Below are positions 25,583-33,907 of a DNA stretch of 64,000 nucleotides, one piece after another. Location of the stretch: assembly GCF_032268605.1 (NCBI RefSeq), contig NZ_CP130318.1, positions 1,209,001 to 1,273,000 on the forward strand, read 5' to 3'. Each line of letters starts with the position of its first letter. Position 1 is the first letter of the stretch. The translations under genes and the position numbers were made by a program. Source of the DNA: Paenibacillus aurantius. GTDB lineage: Bacteria > Bacillota > Bacilli > Paenibacillales > NBRC-103111. Under the pieces are notes generated by a model. It made no database searches and had not been told where the DNA came from. It saw nothing but the letters and a program-made list of their open reading frames with translations.

Positions 25583-27370
25583 ATGAAGCAGCCACTGAAC
25601 CCGACCTGGGAGCTGGATTCGATCTTTGAAGGGGGGAGCGGGTCTCCCGCCTTTGCTTCCTTCCTGGACGAAATCGCGGAGGAAACCGCGGCATTCTCCG
25701 GCCGTCTTGACCAGGCCGAGGAGCTCCCCGAAGAACGGCGGGCCGAGAAGATCCCGGCACTGCTTGGCAGCCTCCAGACGATCCTGAAGAAGCTGAGGGA
25801 AGCGGAATCGTTCGCCGGCTGTCTGGCGGCCGAGAACCAGAGCGACCGGCGGGCCGTCCAGCTGGGCGGCCGGATCAAGGGACTGTCGGCGGCCTATCAG
25901 TCCGCCCTCACCCGGTTTGACCGTCTGCTGACCGGGCTTCCGGAGGAAGCTTTCCGCCGTCTGCTGGAGCAGCCGCCGGCATCCGGGGTAGCCTTCTCCC
26001 TGGAGGAACGCCGCGCACTCGCCAAGGAGAAGCTGCCGCCGGAGCAGGAGTCGCTCGTGAACGATCTGGCCGTTGACGGCTACCACGGCTGGGGCGATCT
26101 CTACGATACGACGGTCAGCCGGATGCGCATTCCTTATGAGGATAACGGCCAAACCGTGGAGCTGTCCGCCGGACAGATGTACAACAAGCTCCATACACCG
26201 GACCGGGAGAAGCGGAAGCAGCTGTTCCGGCAGTGGGAAGCGAGCTGGGAGGAGCAGGCGGATTTCTGTGCGGACGCCCTTAACCATCTCGCCGGCTTCC
26301 GGCTTGCCCTTTACCGGAACCGGGGCTGGGATTCCGTCTTGAAGGAACCTCTTGCCATCAACCGAATGTCGGAGAAGACGTTAGACGCCATGTGGGGCGC
26401 CATCGCCCGCAGCAAGCCGGTTCTCGTTGAGTATCTTCAGCGCAAGGCGAAGCTGCTCGGGACGGAGACGCTCGACTGGCACGATGTGGAGGCCCCGATC
26501 GGCGGCTCCGGCCGTGAGTACAGCTACGACGAGGGAGCCGCCCTCATCGTGGAGCAGTTCCGCCGATTCAGCCCGAAGATGGCGGACTTCGCCGAGCTCG
26601 CCTTCGAGAAGCGGTGGATCGAGGCGGAGGACCGACCGGGCAAAAGACCGGGAGGCTTCTGCACGTCCTTCCCGGTGAGCGGAGAGACGCGGATCTTCAT
26701 GACGTTCGGAGGGACGGCCTCCAACGTCTCCACGCTCGCCCACGAGCTCGGCCATGCCTACCACCAGTACGTCATGGACGACCTGCCTGCGCTGGCGCAG
26801 GAGTACGCGATGAACGTCGCCGAAACGGCCTCGACTTTCGCCGAGATGATTGTAAGCGACGCCGCTATCCGGCAGGCGGGCGAAGAAGAGAAGCTCGGCC
26901 TGCTCGAGGACAAAATCCAGCGGACGGTCGCGTTCTTCCTAAACATTCATGCCCGGCTGCTGTTTGAAACCCGCTTCTATGAGGAGCGCCGCAAAGGGCT
27001 TGTCGGAACCGAACGCCTGAACGAGCTTATGGTGGAAGCGCAGAAGGAAGCGTTCAGCGGCGCTCTCGGCGAGTACCATCCGCATTTCTGGGCGGCGAAG
27101 CTCCATTTCTATGCAACCGATGTTCCCTTCTACAACTTCCCGTACACATTCGGCTACTTGTTCAGCGCCGGCTTGTACGCCCAGGCCGTCAAGGAGGGCG
27201 AAGGCTTCGAAGACCGCTACATTGCCCTGCTTCGCGACACGGCCAGCATGACCGTGGAGGAGCTGGCGAAGAAGCATCTCGGCGTCGACCTGGAGCAGCC
27301 CGATTTTTGGGATAGGGCCGTCGGACTCTGTGTCGAAGATATACACCAATTCCTGGAAATGACTAAATAG
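25583..27370 (+). CDS. M3 family oligoendopeptidase (PepF-like)
   Basis: Cytosolic zinc metallopeptidase of 595 residues that cleaves short peptides. The zinc motif HELGH is at residues 387-391 (STLAHELGHAYHQYV), followed by the downstream glutamate in NVAETASTFAEM. The N-terminal helical PepF domain starts at WELDSIFEGG. The start is ATG 25583; the upstream in-frame ATG at 25535 would add an unrelated charged leader. The first ~200 residues contain the usual PepF N-domain. It stands alone between small genes. Length is normal for the clade. Confidence 0.93.
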   Translation: MKQPLNPTWELDSIFEGGSGSPAFASFLDEIAEETAAFSGRLDQAEELPEERRAEKIPALLGSLQTILKKLREAESFAGCLAAENQSDRRAVQLGGRIKGLSAAYQSALTRFDRLLTGLPEEAFRRLLEQPPASGVAFSLEERRALAKEKLPPEQESLVNDLAVDGYHGWGDLYDTTVSRMRIPYEDNGQTVELSAGQMYNKLHTPDREKRKQLFRQWEASWEEQADFCADALNHLAGFRLALYRNRGWDSVLKEPLAINRMSEKTLDAMWGAIARSKPVLVEYLQRKAKLLGTETLDWHDVEAPIGGSGREYSYDEGAALIVEQFRRFSPKMADFAELAFEKRWIEAEDRPGKRPGGFCTSFPVSGETRIFMTFGGTASNVSTLAHELGHAYHQYVMDDLPALAQEYAMNVAETASTFAEMIVSDAAIRQAGEEEKLGLLEDKIQRTVAFFLNIHARLLFETRFYEERRKGLVGTERLNELMVEAQKEAFSGALGEYHPHFWAAKLHFYATDVPFYNFPYTFGYLFSAGLYAQAVKEGEGFEDRYIALLRDTASMTVEELAKKHLGVDLEQPDFWDRAVGLCVEDIHQFLEMTK

Positions 27371-27550
27371 GGAATCGGGATTCGGGGGGACCTGCCCCGG
27401 GATTTAGGACTATAAGCCCAATTAATGGAAAGGGACGCCATGGTATACTGGAATTGTTTCCAACCAACGACCCCAGAGATTCCGGGCAGCCGGAATTCTA
27501 ACGACGAAGGACGGAACCCCTCCATTACTCCCCGGGCAGGTGAACCTGGA

Positions 27551-27775
27551 ATGGCGTTATCCAACTGCAAGCAATGCGGGAAGCTGTTTCTCCGCCAGAA
27601 ATCGGCCTACTGCCGCGACTGCCAAGCGGCCAATGACGAGTATTATTTCGAGCTCCGCCGCTATATCAAAGCTCATCCGAACAGCACCATGCTGGAAATT
27701 CACGAGAAAACGGGAATCCCGCTCGCCAAGCTCCTGGAGCTTCAGCGGCAGGATTACGCCCCTTTCGGAGCCTAA
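27551..27775 (+). CDS. YvyF-like flagellar-operon type zinc protein
   Basis: 74 residues matching the YvyF/TIGR03826 type: an N-terminal pair of CxxC motifs (NCKQCGKLF and YCRDCQAAN) that should bind zinc, followed by a short winged-helix-like part (RRYIKAHPNSTMLEIHEKTGIPLAKLLEL). In Bacillus it lies next to flgM and has an effect on motility; here no flagellar gene is nearby. AGGTGA is eight bases before the ATG. It is 12 bases ahead of the VOC gene and likely cotranscribed with it. Confidence 0.75.
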   Translation: MALSNCKQCGKLFLRQKSAYCRDCQAANDEYYFELRRYIKAHPNSTMLEIHEKTGIPLAKLLELQRQDYAPFGA

Positions 27776-27787
27776 AGGAGAGCGCTT

Positions 27788-28171
27788 ATGCTGATAAAAC
27801 CGTATCTGCATCATATAAGCTTGAATGTGACCGACCTGGAGCGCTCCAAAGCCTTCTACGGAGGCGTTCTGGGACTGGAGCCGCTCGAGCGGCCCCCCTT
27901 TGACTTCCTCGGAGCATGGTATTCGCTCGGGGACAACCAGCAGCTTCACTTGATCCTCTATGACGGCGAGACCCTCCGCAGCGGCGAGATCAACTCGCGG
28001 GACGGCCATTTTGCCATCCGGGTGGAGAGCTTCCGGCAGGCCGTCCAATGGGCGGAGGAGGCCGGCATTCCTTACGACGCGAGACCGAATGCGAGAGCGG
28101 GCTTTCCCCAGCTGTACATCCTGGATCCCGACCGCAACATCATTGAGATCAATGCCGAGTCGCTGGACTGA
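27788..28171 (+). CDS. VOC family (glyoxalase/bleomycin-resistance fold) protein
   Basis: 127-residue protein with the paired beta-alpha-beta-beta-beta fold: HHISLNVTDLERSKAFYGGVLGL, then HLILYD, DGHFAIRVES and the closing YILDPDRNIIEIN. Likely metal ligands are the N-terminal His, the His of QLHLIL or GHFA, and the final Glu. The substrate is unknown; relatives act on glyoxal adducts, fosfomycin or ring compounds. AAAGGAG lies ahead of the ATG. Confidence 0.85.
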   Translation: MLIKPYLHHISLNVTDLERSKAFYGGVLGLEPLERPPFDFLGAWYSLGDNQQLHLILYDGETLRSGEINSRDGHFAIRVESFRQAVQWAEEAGIPYDARPNARAGFPQLYILDPDRNIIEINAESLD

Positions 28172-28207
28172 TTTCCGCCTTGGTATTTCCAAACTAATCT
28201 TCAGCAG

Positions 28208-28236
28208 CCAGCCCGGTTCCAGCGGGTTGGTTTTTT
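28208..28236 (+). terminator. Terminator after the VOC gene
   Basis: CCAGCCCG pairs with CGGGTTGG (two G-T pairs) and is followed at once by six T. Confidence 0.8.
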
Positions 28237-28354
28237 CCATTTGTACGAGCTTTTTTATCCGGAAGGTAACGAGCTTATGGAAGCGCTTAATGGCAGGTGG
28301 GGCTTAGGATCTACGTTCCCAATAAAGAACGTGCAGAAAATGGAAAAAAAGTTA

Positions 28355-28383
28355 TTGAATTCTGAAAAGTCCCCCTATATAAT
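28355..28383 (+). promoter_or_regulatory. Strong SigA-type promoter
   Basis: TTGAAT at 28355-28360 and a perfect TATAAT at 28378-28383 with a 17-base spacer, about 55 bases before the GTG start of the next gene. Confidence 0.8.
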
Positions 28384-28397
28384 AGGTCTCAAGACCT
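28384..28397. promoter_or_regulatory. Inverted repeat on the transcription start (possible operator)
   Basis: AGGTCT-CA-AGACCT follows the -10 box directly and spans the expected +1. A repressor site here would block the promoter; as an RNA it would be a six-bp hairpin at the 5' end. Confidence 0.4.
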
Positions 28398-28445
28398 GCA
28401 TAATATTACATAAATTTTACTTTATCTAGCAAAGGAGGGACTTTA

Positions 28446-28841
28446 GTGATTCTGGAACAACTCCCCCTGTCCAAGCAGGTTGAGATTGTTTTCCGCGAAA
28501 TCAAGGATGAGCTGTGCCATCTTTCTTCCGGAATCGTGTTTATTCAAGTCCGCAACAACGTCGTCGGGAAATTCGGAGTGAAGCACAACCCGATGGAGAG
28601 CAAGAGCGGGGTCCTGGAGGCGGCTGAGAAGGGGCTGACCGAGCTCCATTTTCATGAATTCCGCAAAATGGCGGTGGATTCGCTCCGCTACAAGAAGAAC
28701 TGGACGCATGGGGAAATTTTTTATGAGTTCGCCGTCAAAAAAGAAAGTCTTTACGCGAGCTTCCAGTTTGAGTCCAATTACAACATGGCTAGCCTGTTCA
28801 TGAACAAGGAAGCGAAGAGAGACATCCGGGAGACGGTGTAA
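28446..28841 (+). CDS. Hypothetical cytoplasmic protein (131 aa)
   Basis: I do not recognise this family. The 131 residues are soluble, mixed alpha/beta, with no membrane segment or metal motif: KQVEIVFREIKDEL at the start, SSGIVFIQVRNNVVGKFGVKHNPME in the first third, and HGEIFYEFAVKKESLYASFQFESNYNMA near the end. It starts with GTG behind an ideal AAAGGAGGG and has its own strong promoter, a possible operator and a good terminator, so it is clearly expressed as a single gene. Codon usage matches its neighbours. Confidence 0.75.
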   Translation: MILEQLPLSKQVEIVFREIKDELCHLSSGIVFIQVRNNVVGKFGVKHNPMESKSGVLEAAEKGLTELHFHEFRKMAVDSLRYKKNWTHGEIFYEFAVKKESLYASFQFESNYNMASLFMNKEAKRDIRETV

Positions 28842-28876
28842 GGCGCGAGCCTTCCCGGCCCGTCAAGCATCAAAAA

Positions 28877-28907
28877 AACCCGGCTGCTCCAATGGAGCAG
28901 CCGGGTT
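28877..28907. terminator. Bidirectional terminator
   Basis: A 14-bp perfect stem (AACCCGGCTGCTCC) with an AAT loop, flanked by seven A and a T-rich stretch; it serves the 131-residue gene and the convergent SASP gene. Confidence 0.9.
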
Positions 28908-28989
28908 ACTTTTGTCGGGTGAAGTAGGTTCCCGCATAGAGGTCGGATCAACTTCACAGCTCTTCGTCATCCATGCGGGGGAAGGTCAA

Positions 28990-29220
28990 TTAACGGTTTC
29001 CGAATTGACCAGCCAGTTGTTGCTCGGCGATTTGGACCAAACGACGGGTAATGTGACCCCCGATGGCACCGGTGTCACGGGTTGCCATGTATCCATAGTA
29101 GCCATCTTGCGGGATTTGAATCCCCAGCTCTTGAGCTACTTCATATTTCAGCTGCTCCAGGGCTTGGTTTGCTTGAGGCACTACCAGGACGTTGCTGCTA
29201 CGGCTTTGTCCGCTTCCCAT
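28990..29220 (-). CDS. Alpha/beta-type small acid-soluble spore protein
   Basis: 76-residue SASP that coats and protects DNA in the spore core. The two hallmark blocks are present: the germination-protease site region ALEQLKYEVAQELGIQ and the C-terminal GYMATRDTGAIGGHITRRLVQIAEQQL. ATG 29220 follows GGAGGTG by seven bases; upstream GTG 29229 is too close to that site. Expected to be made in the forespore under SigG, though I could not pick a convincing SigG box. Confidence 0.95.
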   Translation of the reverse strand: MGSGQSRSSNVLVVPQANQALEQLKYEVAQELGIQIPQDGYYGYMATRDTGAIGGHITRRLVQIAEQQLAGQFGNR

Positions 29221-29363
29221 ATCTATCACCTCCAGTAATAGGTAGTATGAACAGGAGCGGAAATTCTACTCACTGAATTTTTTGGTAATTCCCACCAAAA
29301 GAATACCGCCTCTTGTCGGGACAGGGATCGCCTGCAGGGTGGAAGCCCCCGGAGAGGGGAATA

Positions 29364-29372
29364 TGCTATACT
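29364..29372 (+). promoter_or_regulatory. Extended -10 promoter
   Basis: TGCTATACT, with a second TATAAT at 29377-29382, lies about 40 bases before the ATG at 29411. No -35 box seen. Confidence 0.35.
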
Positions 29373-29410
29373 GACGTATAATGTCACGAAGGAAACGGGG
29401 GAACCGCACC

Positions 29411-29920
29411 ATGTTCAAACTGAAGGCAGACGGGTTCAGCTGGGACCAGGACCTGCAAATCATCCATGCGGATGTGGTTCTGGAAGTGGACGGCGAAACG
29501 ATTATCGACGAGCCCCTGTGTGTGGATGTGGGCCTGCCGGCGTTGCTGCTGAGCGCGTTGGAGGACACGAAGCCCAACCGCTGGGCCGATCCCGGGGAGT
29601 GGAGCCGTATGCCATTTCTCGTTTGCGGCTGCGGGGATCCGGAATGCCGGGCGTACTCTTTCCGGGTGGAGCATGAAGGGGCCGGCCGCATCCGGCTGAC
29701 GGAGCTCGAGGAGAGCCCGGACGGGACGTCCCGGGAACTGGCCTCCTATGAGGTGGACCAGGCGGCCTACCAGGAAGCGGTCCGGCGGCTCGCCGAGGAC
29801 TATTTGGCGTTTACGGAAGGGCTCGACTACAAGCCGCTCGTCAAGGACACGCCGGCTATCGTGCGGGAGCTGCTGGAGAGGCTGTCGCTGGCGGAAGCCG
29901 GGCACACGGCCGGGGAGTAA
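29411..29920 (+). CDS. Hypothetical protein with CGCGDPEC motif (169 aa)
   Basis: Not recognised. The protein is acidic and soluble. It begins with beta-strand-like segments (FKLKADGFSW, IIHADVVLEVDGETIID), has a cysteine cluster FLVCGCGDPECRAY near residues 72-85 that could hold a metal, and ends in helices. ATG 29411 (MFKLKADGF) is more likely than the upstream ATG at 29381, which sits inside the promoter. It is monocistronic, ending at a terminator shared with the epimerase gene. Confidence 0.65.
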   Translation: MFKLKADGFSWDQDLQIIHADVVLEVDGETIIDEPLCVDVGLPALLLSALEDTKPNRWADPGEWSRMPFLVCGCGDPECRAYSFRVEHEGAGRIRLTELEESPDGTSRELASYEVDQAAYQEAVRRLAEDYLAFTEGLDYKPLVKDTPAIVRELLERLSLAEAGHTAGE

Positions 29921-29947
29921 GCTTTCTTACAGGAAGCTGCGTAAGAG

Positions 29948-29980
29948 AAAGGCCCGAATCCCTTAAGGATTCGAGCCTTT
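29948..29980. terminator. Bidirectional terminator
   Basis: AAAGGC(C)CGAATCC and GGATTCGAGCCTTT pair around CTTAA, followed by TTTT; it lies between convergent genes. Confidence 0.85.
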
Positions 29981-29997
29981 TTGACTTCAAATGAAAG

Positions 29998-30945
29998 TTA
30001 TCCGTTCACCACAAGCGTCACTTCCAGGTCAATCGCCTTTCCCGGCTCGACCCCGATGATGCCGGTGACCGACGGATCCAAGTCCAGGTTGGGGGCATTG
30101 GTCACCCAGGTGTAAGGCTCCAGGCAGATGATGTCCTTCGCCTCGCCGCGGGTATAGATGACCCAGTGCTTATAGAGATCGGAGATTTGGTAACGAAGCT
30201 CGTAGTCATCCTTGCGGAGGACCGCCTCCCGGCCTTTGTCCCCGATCTGGAAGACAGTGTCGAGGTTCAGGCCCTTCAGATTCATGCCGGTTGAGGCCAG
30301 CGCCTCGTACTCGCCAAGAGGCAGAAGCTTGCCCGTGGGCATATTCTCCTTATCCAGCTCCCAAATGGCGGTAACCGGCAGCTCAAGCGTCCATTTCTCG
30401 GGCTCGTCGTCCAGCCGGAACCAGGTGTGCAGCCCGAACGCCGCCGGAATGGGGGCGTTGCTGTGGTTGATGATTTTCACCTTCTGCGCCAAGGTCGGGC
30501 CCTCAAGCACATAGGTCATCTCGATAATGACCGCATGGGGAAACTGCTTCAGGATATCGGGGTGCTCCGCAAAGGCGAAGGTGGATTTGATGAAGCTGAC
30601 CTGGCCCTGCTGGCCCGAATCGGTCACTTTCCAAGGATGATTGCGGAGGAACCCGTGAATGTGGTGACCCTCCGGAGTGTTGATCTCCAGCTGGTAGTCG
30701 CGTCCTCGGAAATGAAAGGCGCCGTTGCGGACCCGGTTCGGCGGAAACATGAGCGGTGTTCCGCTGTGTCCAGGCGCCTTCACCAGGCTGTCCATGCTGT
30801 CAGGAACTAACAGCACTTCCCTTTTGGCCGTCTTGTCGTAGACGCGGAACAGGTTGTTCCCGAGCGTAGGAGCGAGAGAGACCCGCAAATGCTCGTTCTC
30901 CATCGTATAAACCAAGGTATCCTGCAAAATCTCCTGCTTGATCAT
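29998..30945 (-). CDS. Aldose 1-epimerase family protein
   Basis: 315-residue galactose-mutarotase-like fold. The expected catalytic positions are visible: histidines in GHHIHGFLRNHPW and FGLHTWFRLD, and the late glutamate in ICLEPYTWVTNAPN. It interconverts alpha and beta forms of aldoses or acts on sugar phosphates; the exact sugar is unknown. The start follows AAGGAGTGATC. It is divergent from the T-box-trpS unit. Confidence 0.88.
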   Translation of the reverse strand: MIKQEILQDTLVYTMENEHLRVSLAPTLGNNLFRVYDKTAKREVLLVPDSMDSLVKAPGHSGTPLMFPPNRVRNGAFHFRGRDYQLEINTPEGHHIHGFLRNHPWKVTDSGQQGQVSFIKSTFAFAEHPDILKQFPHAVIIEMTYVLEGPTLAQKVKIINHSNAPIPAAFGLHTWFRLDDEPEKWTLELPVTAIWELDKENMPTGKLLPLGEYEALASTGMNLKGLNLDTVFQIGDKGREAVLRKDDYELRYQISDLYKHWVIYTRGEAKDIICLEPYTWVTNAPNLDLDPSVTGIIGVEPGKAIDLEVTLVVNG

Positions 30946-31030
30946 AGGCGAAGATCACTCCTTAGTAGGGTCGGTGCTATCGCTTTATTGTAGCAAAAGG
31001 AACCGTCTCCCGCCAACGAACCGGGCAGGT

Positions 31031-31058
31031 TTGACTTTCCCGGGGGAGCGGGTATAAT
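31031..31058 (+). promoter_or_regulatory. trpS: Promoter of the T-box-trpS unit
   Basis: TTGACT at 31031-31036 and TATAAT at 31053-31058 with a 16-base spacer; transcription would begin near 31065, just ahead of the T-box leader. Confidence 0.8.
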
Positions 31059-31074
31059 AAATAAAAATGTTAAG

Positions 31075-31352
31075 GAAAACGCAAGGATGGGAACAAGTAA
31101 TCGGAATGATCCTCTCTTCTTAGAGAGCCGGCGGGTGGTGCAAGCCGGCGGGAGGCTTCCGCCGAATGGGTCCCGGAGCGTAAAGCCGAACCGGACAATT
31201 CCGCAGCTTTGCAGCAATAGCTGGGCGGTTTCCCAAGTAAGCGGCACGAAGTGGCTCCCCGTTACCGGAGCGTCAAAGGCTCGTCCCTCGGGGCGGGTGA
31301 ATTAGGGTGGCACCACGGTCTAACGTCCCTTTGCGGCGTTAGGCCTTTTTTG
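31075..31352 (+). promoter_or_regulatory. T-box riboswitch, tRNA-Trp responsive
   Basis: The leader has all main T-box parts. Stem I includes the AGAGAG bulge and the GGTGGTGCAAGCC loop region; the specifier loop reads GAA-TGG followed by GTCCCGGAGC, so the specifier codon is UGG (Trp) at 31167-31169. The T-box motif AGGGTGGCACCACGG is at 31304-31318, and its UGGC pairs with the GCCA end expected for tRNA-Trp. A terminator stem (GGTCTAACG / CGTTAGGCC) with six T follows to about 31352. Uncharged tRNA-Trp should stabilise the antiterminator and switch on trpS. Confidence 0.95.
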
Positions 31353-31362
31353 CGTGGTTTTA

Positions 31363-31411
31363 GTGCCTTATCCGGTGGGAAAACCTCGATAGGCGAACAC
31401 GGATAAGGCAC
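31363..31411. repeat. Dispersed palindromic-end repeat, copy 2 (49 bp, internally deleted)
   Basis: Ends GTGCCTTATCCG and CGGATAAGGCAC. Read on the minus strand the interior has ATCGAGGTTTTC, matching the right half of copies 1, 3 and 4, so it is a shortened, inverted copy. It lies between the T-box terminator and trpS. Confidence 0.8.
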
Positions 31412-31459
31412 CAGGCAGGACAAGTAATCAGAGGGCGGAAGGCCCGGGAGGGAATAAGA

Positions 31460-32443
31460 ATGAAACGAGTGTTATCGGGTATCCAGCCGAGCGGGGTGCT
31501 GACCCTGGGGAATTACATCGGGGCGATTCAAAATTTCGTTAAGCTGCAGCACGACCATCAATGCTTCTTCATGGTGGTGGACCTTCATGCGGTAACGGTT
31601 CCTCAAGAACCGGAAGCTTTGCGGGAACAGAGCCGTACGGTGGCGGAGCTGTATTTGGCGGCGGGCATCGATCCCAACAAGGCGAGCGTGTACCTGCAGT
31701 CGACGGTTCCGGAGCACGCCGAGCTCGGGTGGTTGTTGACGACGCTCACCTACATGGGCGAGCTGGAGCGCATGACGCAGTTTAAAGACAAGTCTGCCGG
31801 CAAGGAGTCCGTGGGGGCCGGCTTGTTCACGTACCCGTCTCTGATGGCAGCGGATATTCTGCTCTACAACACGGATCTGGTCCCGGTAGGGGACGACCAG
31901 AAGCAGCATCTCGAGCTGACCCGCGACCTGGCCCAGCGCTTCAATTCCCGGTTCGGAAATACCTTTACCGTACCCGAGCCCTACATCCAGGAAGTGGGCG
32001 CCCGCATCATGTCGCTTGACGATGCGTCGAAGAAGATGAGCAAGAGCAACCCGAACGCGGGAAGCTTCATCACGCTGCTCGATCCTCCGGATGTGATCCG
32101 CAAGAAAATTTCCCGCGCCGTCACGGATTCCGGCCGGGAGGTGCGGTTCGACCCGAAGGAGAAGCCGGAGGTGAGCAACCTTCTTTCGATTTACAGCCAC
32201 TGTTCGGGCTTAAGCGTGAAGGAAATCGAGGCGAAATACGAGGGACAGGGCTACGGTCCTTTCAAGAAGGATTTGGCCGAGCAGGTCGTGGGCGTCCTCG
32301 AGCCGCTGCAGCAGCGGTTCCGGGAAATCCGCGAATCGGACATGATCTTCGACGTCCTGAAGAAGGGCGCGGCCGAAGCCTCGGAGGTAGCGGCTCCTAT
32401 ACTGCGCCAGGTGAAAGAACGGATGGGCTTCGTTCAGCCATAG
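31460..32443 (+). CDS. trpS: Tryptophanyl-tRNA synthetase
   Basis: Class I aminoacyl-tRNA synthetase of 327 residues joining tryptophan to tRNA-Trp. The HIGH-equivalent is TLGNYIGA (after GIQPSG) and the KMSKS loop reads KKMSKSN. The segment DQKQHLELTRDLAQRFN is also typical. It is controlled by the upstream T-box with a Trp specifier, and repeat copy 2 lies in its leader. AGGGAATAAG lies before the ATG. Confidence 0.98.
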   Translation: MKRVLSGIQPSGVLTLGNYIGAIQNFVKLQHDHQCFFMVVDLHAVTVPQEPEALREQSRTVAELYLAAGIDPNKASVYLQSTVPEHAELGWLLTTLTYMGELERMTQFKDKSAGKESVGAGLFTYPSLMAADILLYNTDLVPVGDDQKQHLELTRDLAQRFNSRFGNTFTVPEPYIQEVGARIMSLDDASKKMSKSNPNAGSFITLLDPPDVIRKKISRAVTDSGREVRFDPKEKPEVSNLLSIYSHCSGLSVKEIEAKYEGQGYGPFKKDLAEQVVGVLEPLQQRFREIRESDMIFDVLKKGAAEASEVAAPILRQVKERMGFVQP

Positions 32444-32463
32444 GCTTTCCCGGCCCGGGCAGG

Positions 32464-32661
32464 CTAACCCTGGTCGCGGTTGTTCGCCTCCTGCCGGCGG
32501 CAGGCTCTCGCCTTCAGAATGAAGCTGAAGCCGATAAACAGGATTGTGGCCGCGGCAAACCCGAGGGCGAGCCAAGGGCGGCGCAGGCTGAGGCTCCACG
32601 AGATCCCGAGCATGAGGGCTACGGTAACGCAGGCGAGAAGCAGGGCTAACGGTTTGTTCAT
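32464..32661 (-). CDS. Small two-helix membrane protein (DUF5325/YlaF-like)
   Basis: 65 residues with two hydrophobic helices (LALLLACVTVALMLGI and LALGFAAATILFIGF) and a basic C-terminal end. Length and pattern resemble B. subtilis YlaF (DUF5325), function unknown. GGAAAGTGACC precedes the ATG. It lies convergent to trpS with a 20-base gap and no obvious terminator between them. Confidence 0.6.
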   Translation of the reverse strand: MNKPLALLLACVTVALMLGISWSLSLRRPWLALGFAAATILFIGFSFILKARACRRQEANNRDQG

Positions 32662-32712
32662 AAGGTCACTTTCCTTTCCATGATAAGGGCGTGCGGTATG
32701 GCTTCACAGAAA

Positions 32713-32741
32713 GAGAGCTCAGGGGTTTCCCCCGAGCTCTC
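32713..32741. terminator. Terminator downstream of the YfhP-like gene
   Basis: GAGAGCTCAGGGG and CCCCCGAGCTCTC around TTT, with T-rich sequence on both sides. It separates the YfhP-like gene from the small DUF5325-like gene. Confidence 0.8.
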
Positions 32742-32840
32742 GCTCTTTTTGCGTCGAGGCTTGTTCGGCTTACCGGCAGGCCATGCGGTACTGGTGGTAG
32801 CAGCGCACCGGCGAACCCGGCTGTCACCGGATGCTTCCGG

Positions 32841-33824
32841 TCAGATCGTGTCGGCGCTCAGCTTTTTCTCGATGCGGGATTCGCTCTTCCACCCTACATA
32901 GGAGTAGAGCGGGGTGTAGTCGCGGTCCATTCGCAGGACGGCCACAAAGGGATACTGCTTGCGGTGCCGGTAGCGGACGTCGGCCCACCGGACCTCGTAG
33001 CCGTTCTCAAGCTCCCGTACCTCCGCGCAGGCGAAGGAGGAGAAGTAGAGGAAGGCGGCCACATCGGGATGGCGGCGGGAAGCGTCGATGGCCGGATGAG
33101 AGTGGCAGGAGACGCGGTCGATCCAGCGCAGCTTCTCGTTGCGGTAGTCCCCGATAACATAGGTCCCGTCATGGCGCCGCTTGACGACGTTCCAGACATT
33201 CAGGTTGACGGTCGGAATGGCGAAAATTTTATCCTCGGGGTGAAAGTCCGTATCCAATCGGGCGATCCGCTTCTCGAGCAGGTAATGGTGAACGGATCTC
33301 CATATATAATAGAGAGCGATCAGACCGTACAGCACCGGGAAAATCACTTCCGGCCTTCCGAACTTAACGGCCCACAGGAAGATGGCCGCCAGATGGGAGA
33401 AGAATATAAAGGGATCGAAAATGTGAATGATGTTCCAGGAGATCCACTTTTCCGTAAAAGGCTTGGCCGCCTGGGTACCGTATGTGTTGAACAGATCGGT
33501 GAAGACGTGGAAGCAGACGGCTCCGAACGTCCACAGGGCGAGGTGAAGCAGCGGAAGCTCCCCGAAAATAAGCGAAACCAGGGCGGTAATCAGAATCCCC
33601 CATAGGAACAAAGCGGGCAGGGAATGGGAGGTACCCCGGTGGTTGCGTATATAAACCGCATTCCCTCGGAAACGGAGCAGCCCGTCCAGATCGGGTGCCT
33701 GGGAGCCGAGAACGGTACCGGCCATTACGGCTGCGGCCGTATGCGGATCAGCGGCGACAACGGGGTCGATATGCGCCAACCCGGCGAGCCCCAAACCAAT
33801 AACCAGGTGTGTACCAGTGTCCAA
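32841..33824 (-). CDS. YfhP/YdjM-like membrane metal-dependent hydrolase family protein
   Basis: 327 residues. The N-terminal ~190 residues hold four to five membrane helices and the DUF457 motifs: MDTGTHLVIG, a GSQAPDLDGLLRF acidic motif, the NHRGTSHSL histidine motif, and HVFTDLFNTYG. The C-terminal ~130 residues form a soluble domain as in B. subtilis YfhP. The start is TTG behind AGGAGGGG. Function is not established; membrane lipid or metal-linked hydrolysis is proposed for the family. Confidence 0.82.
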   Translation of the reverse strand: MDTGTHLVIGLGLAGLAHIDPVVAADPHTAAAVMAGTVLGSQAPDLDGLLRFRGNAVYIRNHRGTSHSLPALFLWGILITALVSLIFGELPLLHLALWTFGAVCFHVFTDLFNTYGTQAAKPFTEKWISWNIIHIFDPFIFFSHLAAIFLWAVKFGRPEVIFPVLYGLIALYYIWRSVHHYLLEKRIARLDTDFHPEDKIFAIPTVNLNVWNVVKRRHDGTYVIGDYRNEKLRWIDRVSCHSHPAIDASRRHPDVAAFLYFSSFACAEVRELENGYEVRWADVRYRHRKQYPFVAVLRMDRDYTPLYSYVGWKSESRIEKKLSADTI

Positions 33825-33907
33825 CGTTACCCCTCCTGACTGTGAGCTATCGGTTTTTGTTATTGTACCATTTCCTTACCCAAAAAATAAACGAATGGAG
33901 CGGCGGC

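Noticed and set aside
28241-28429. 62-codon ORF between the VOC gene and the 131-residue gene
   Set aside because: It begins in the VOC terminator, crosses the strong promoter at 28355-28383 and has no ribosome-binding site.
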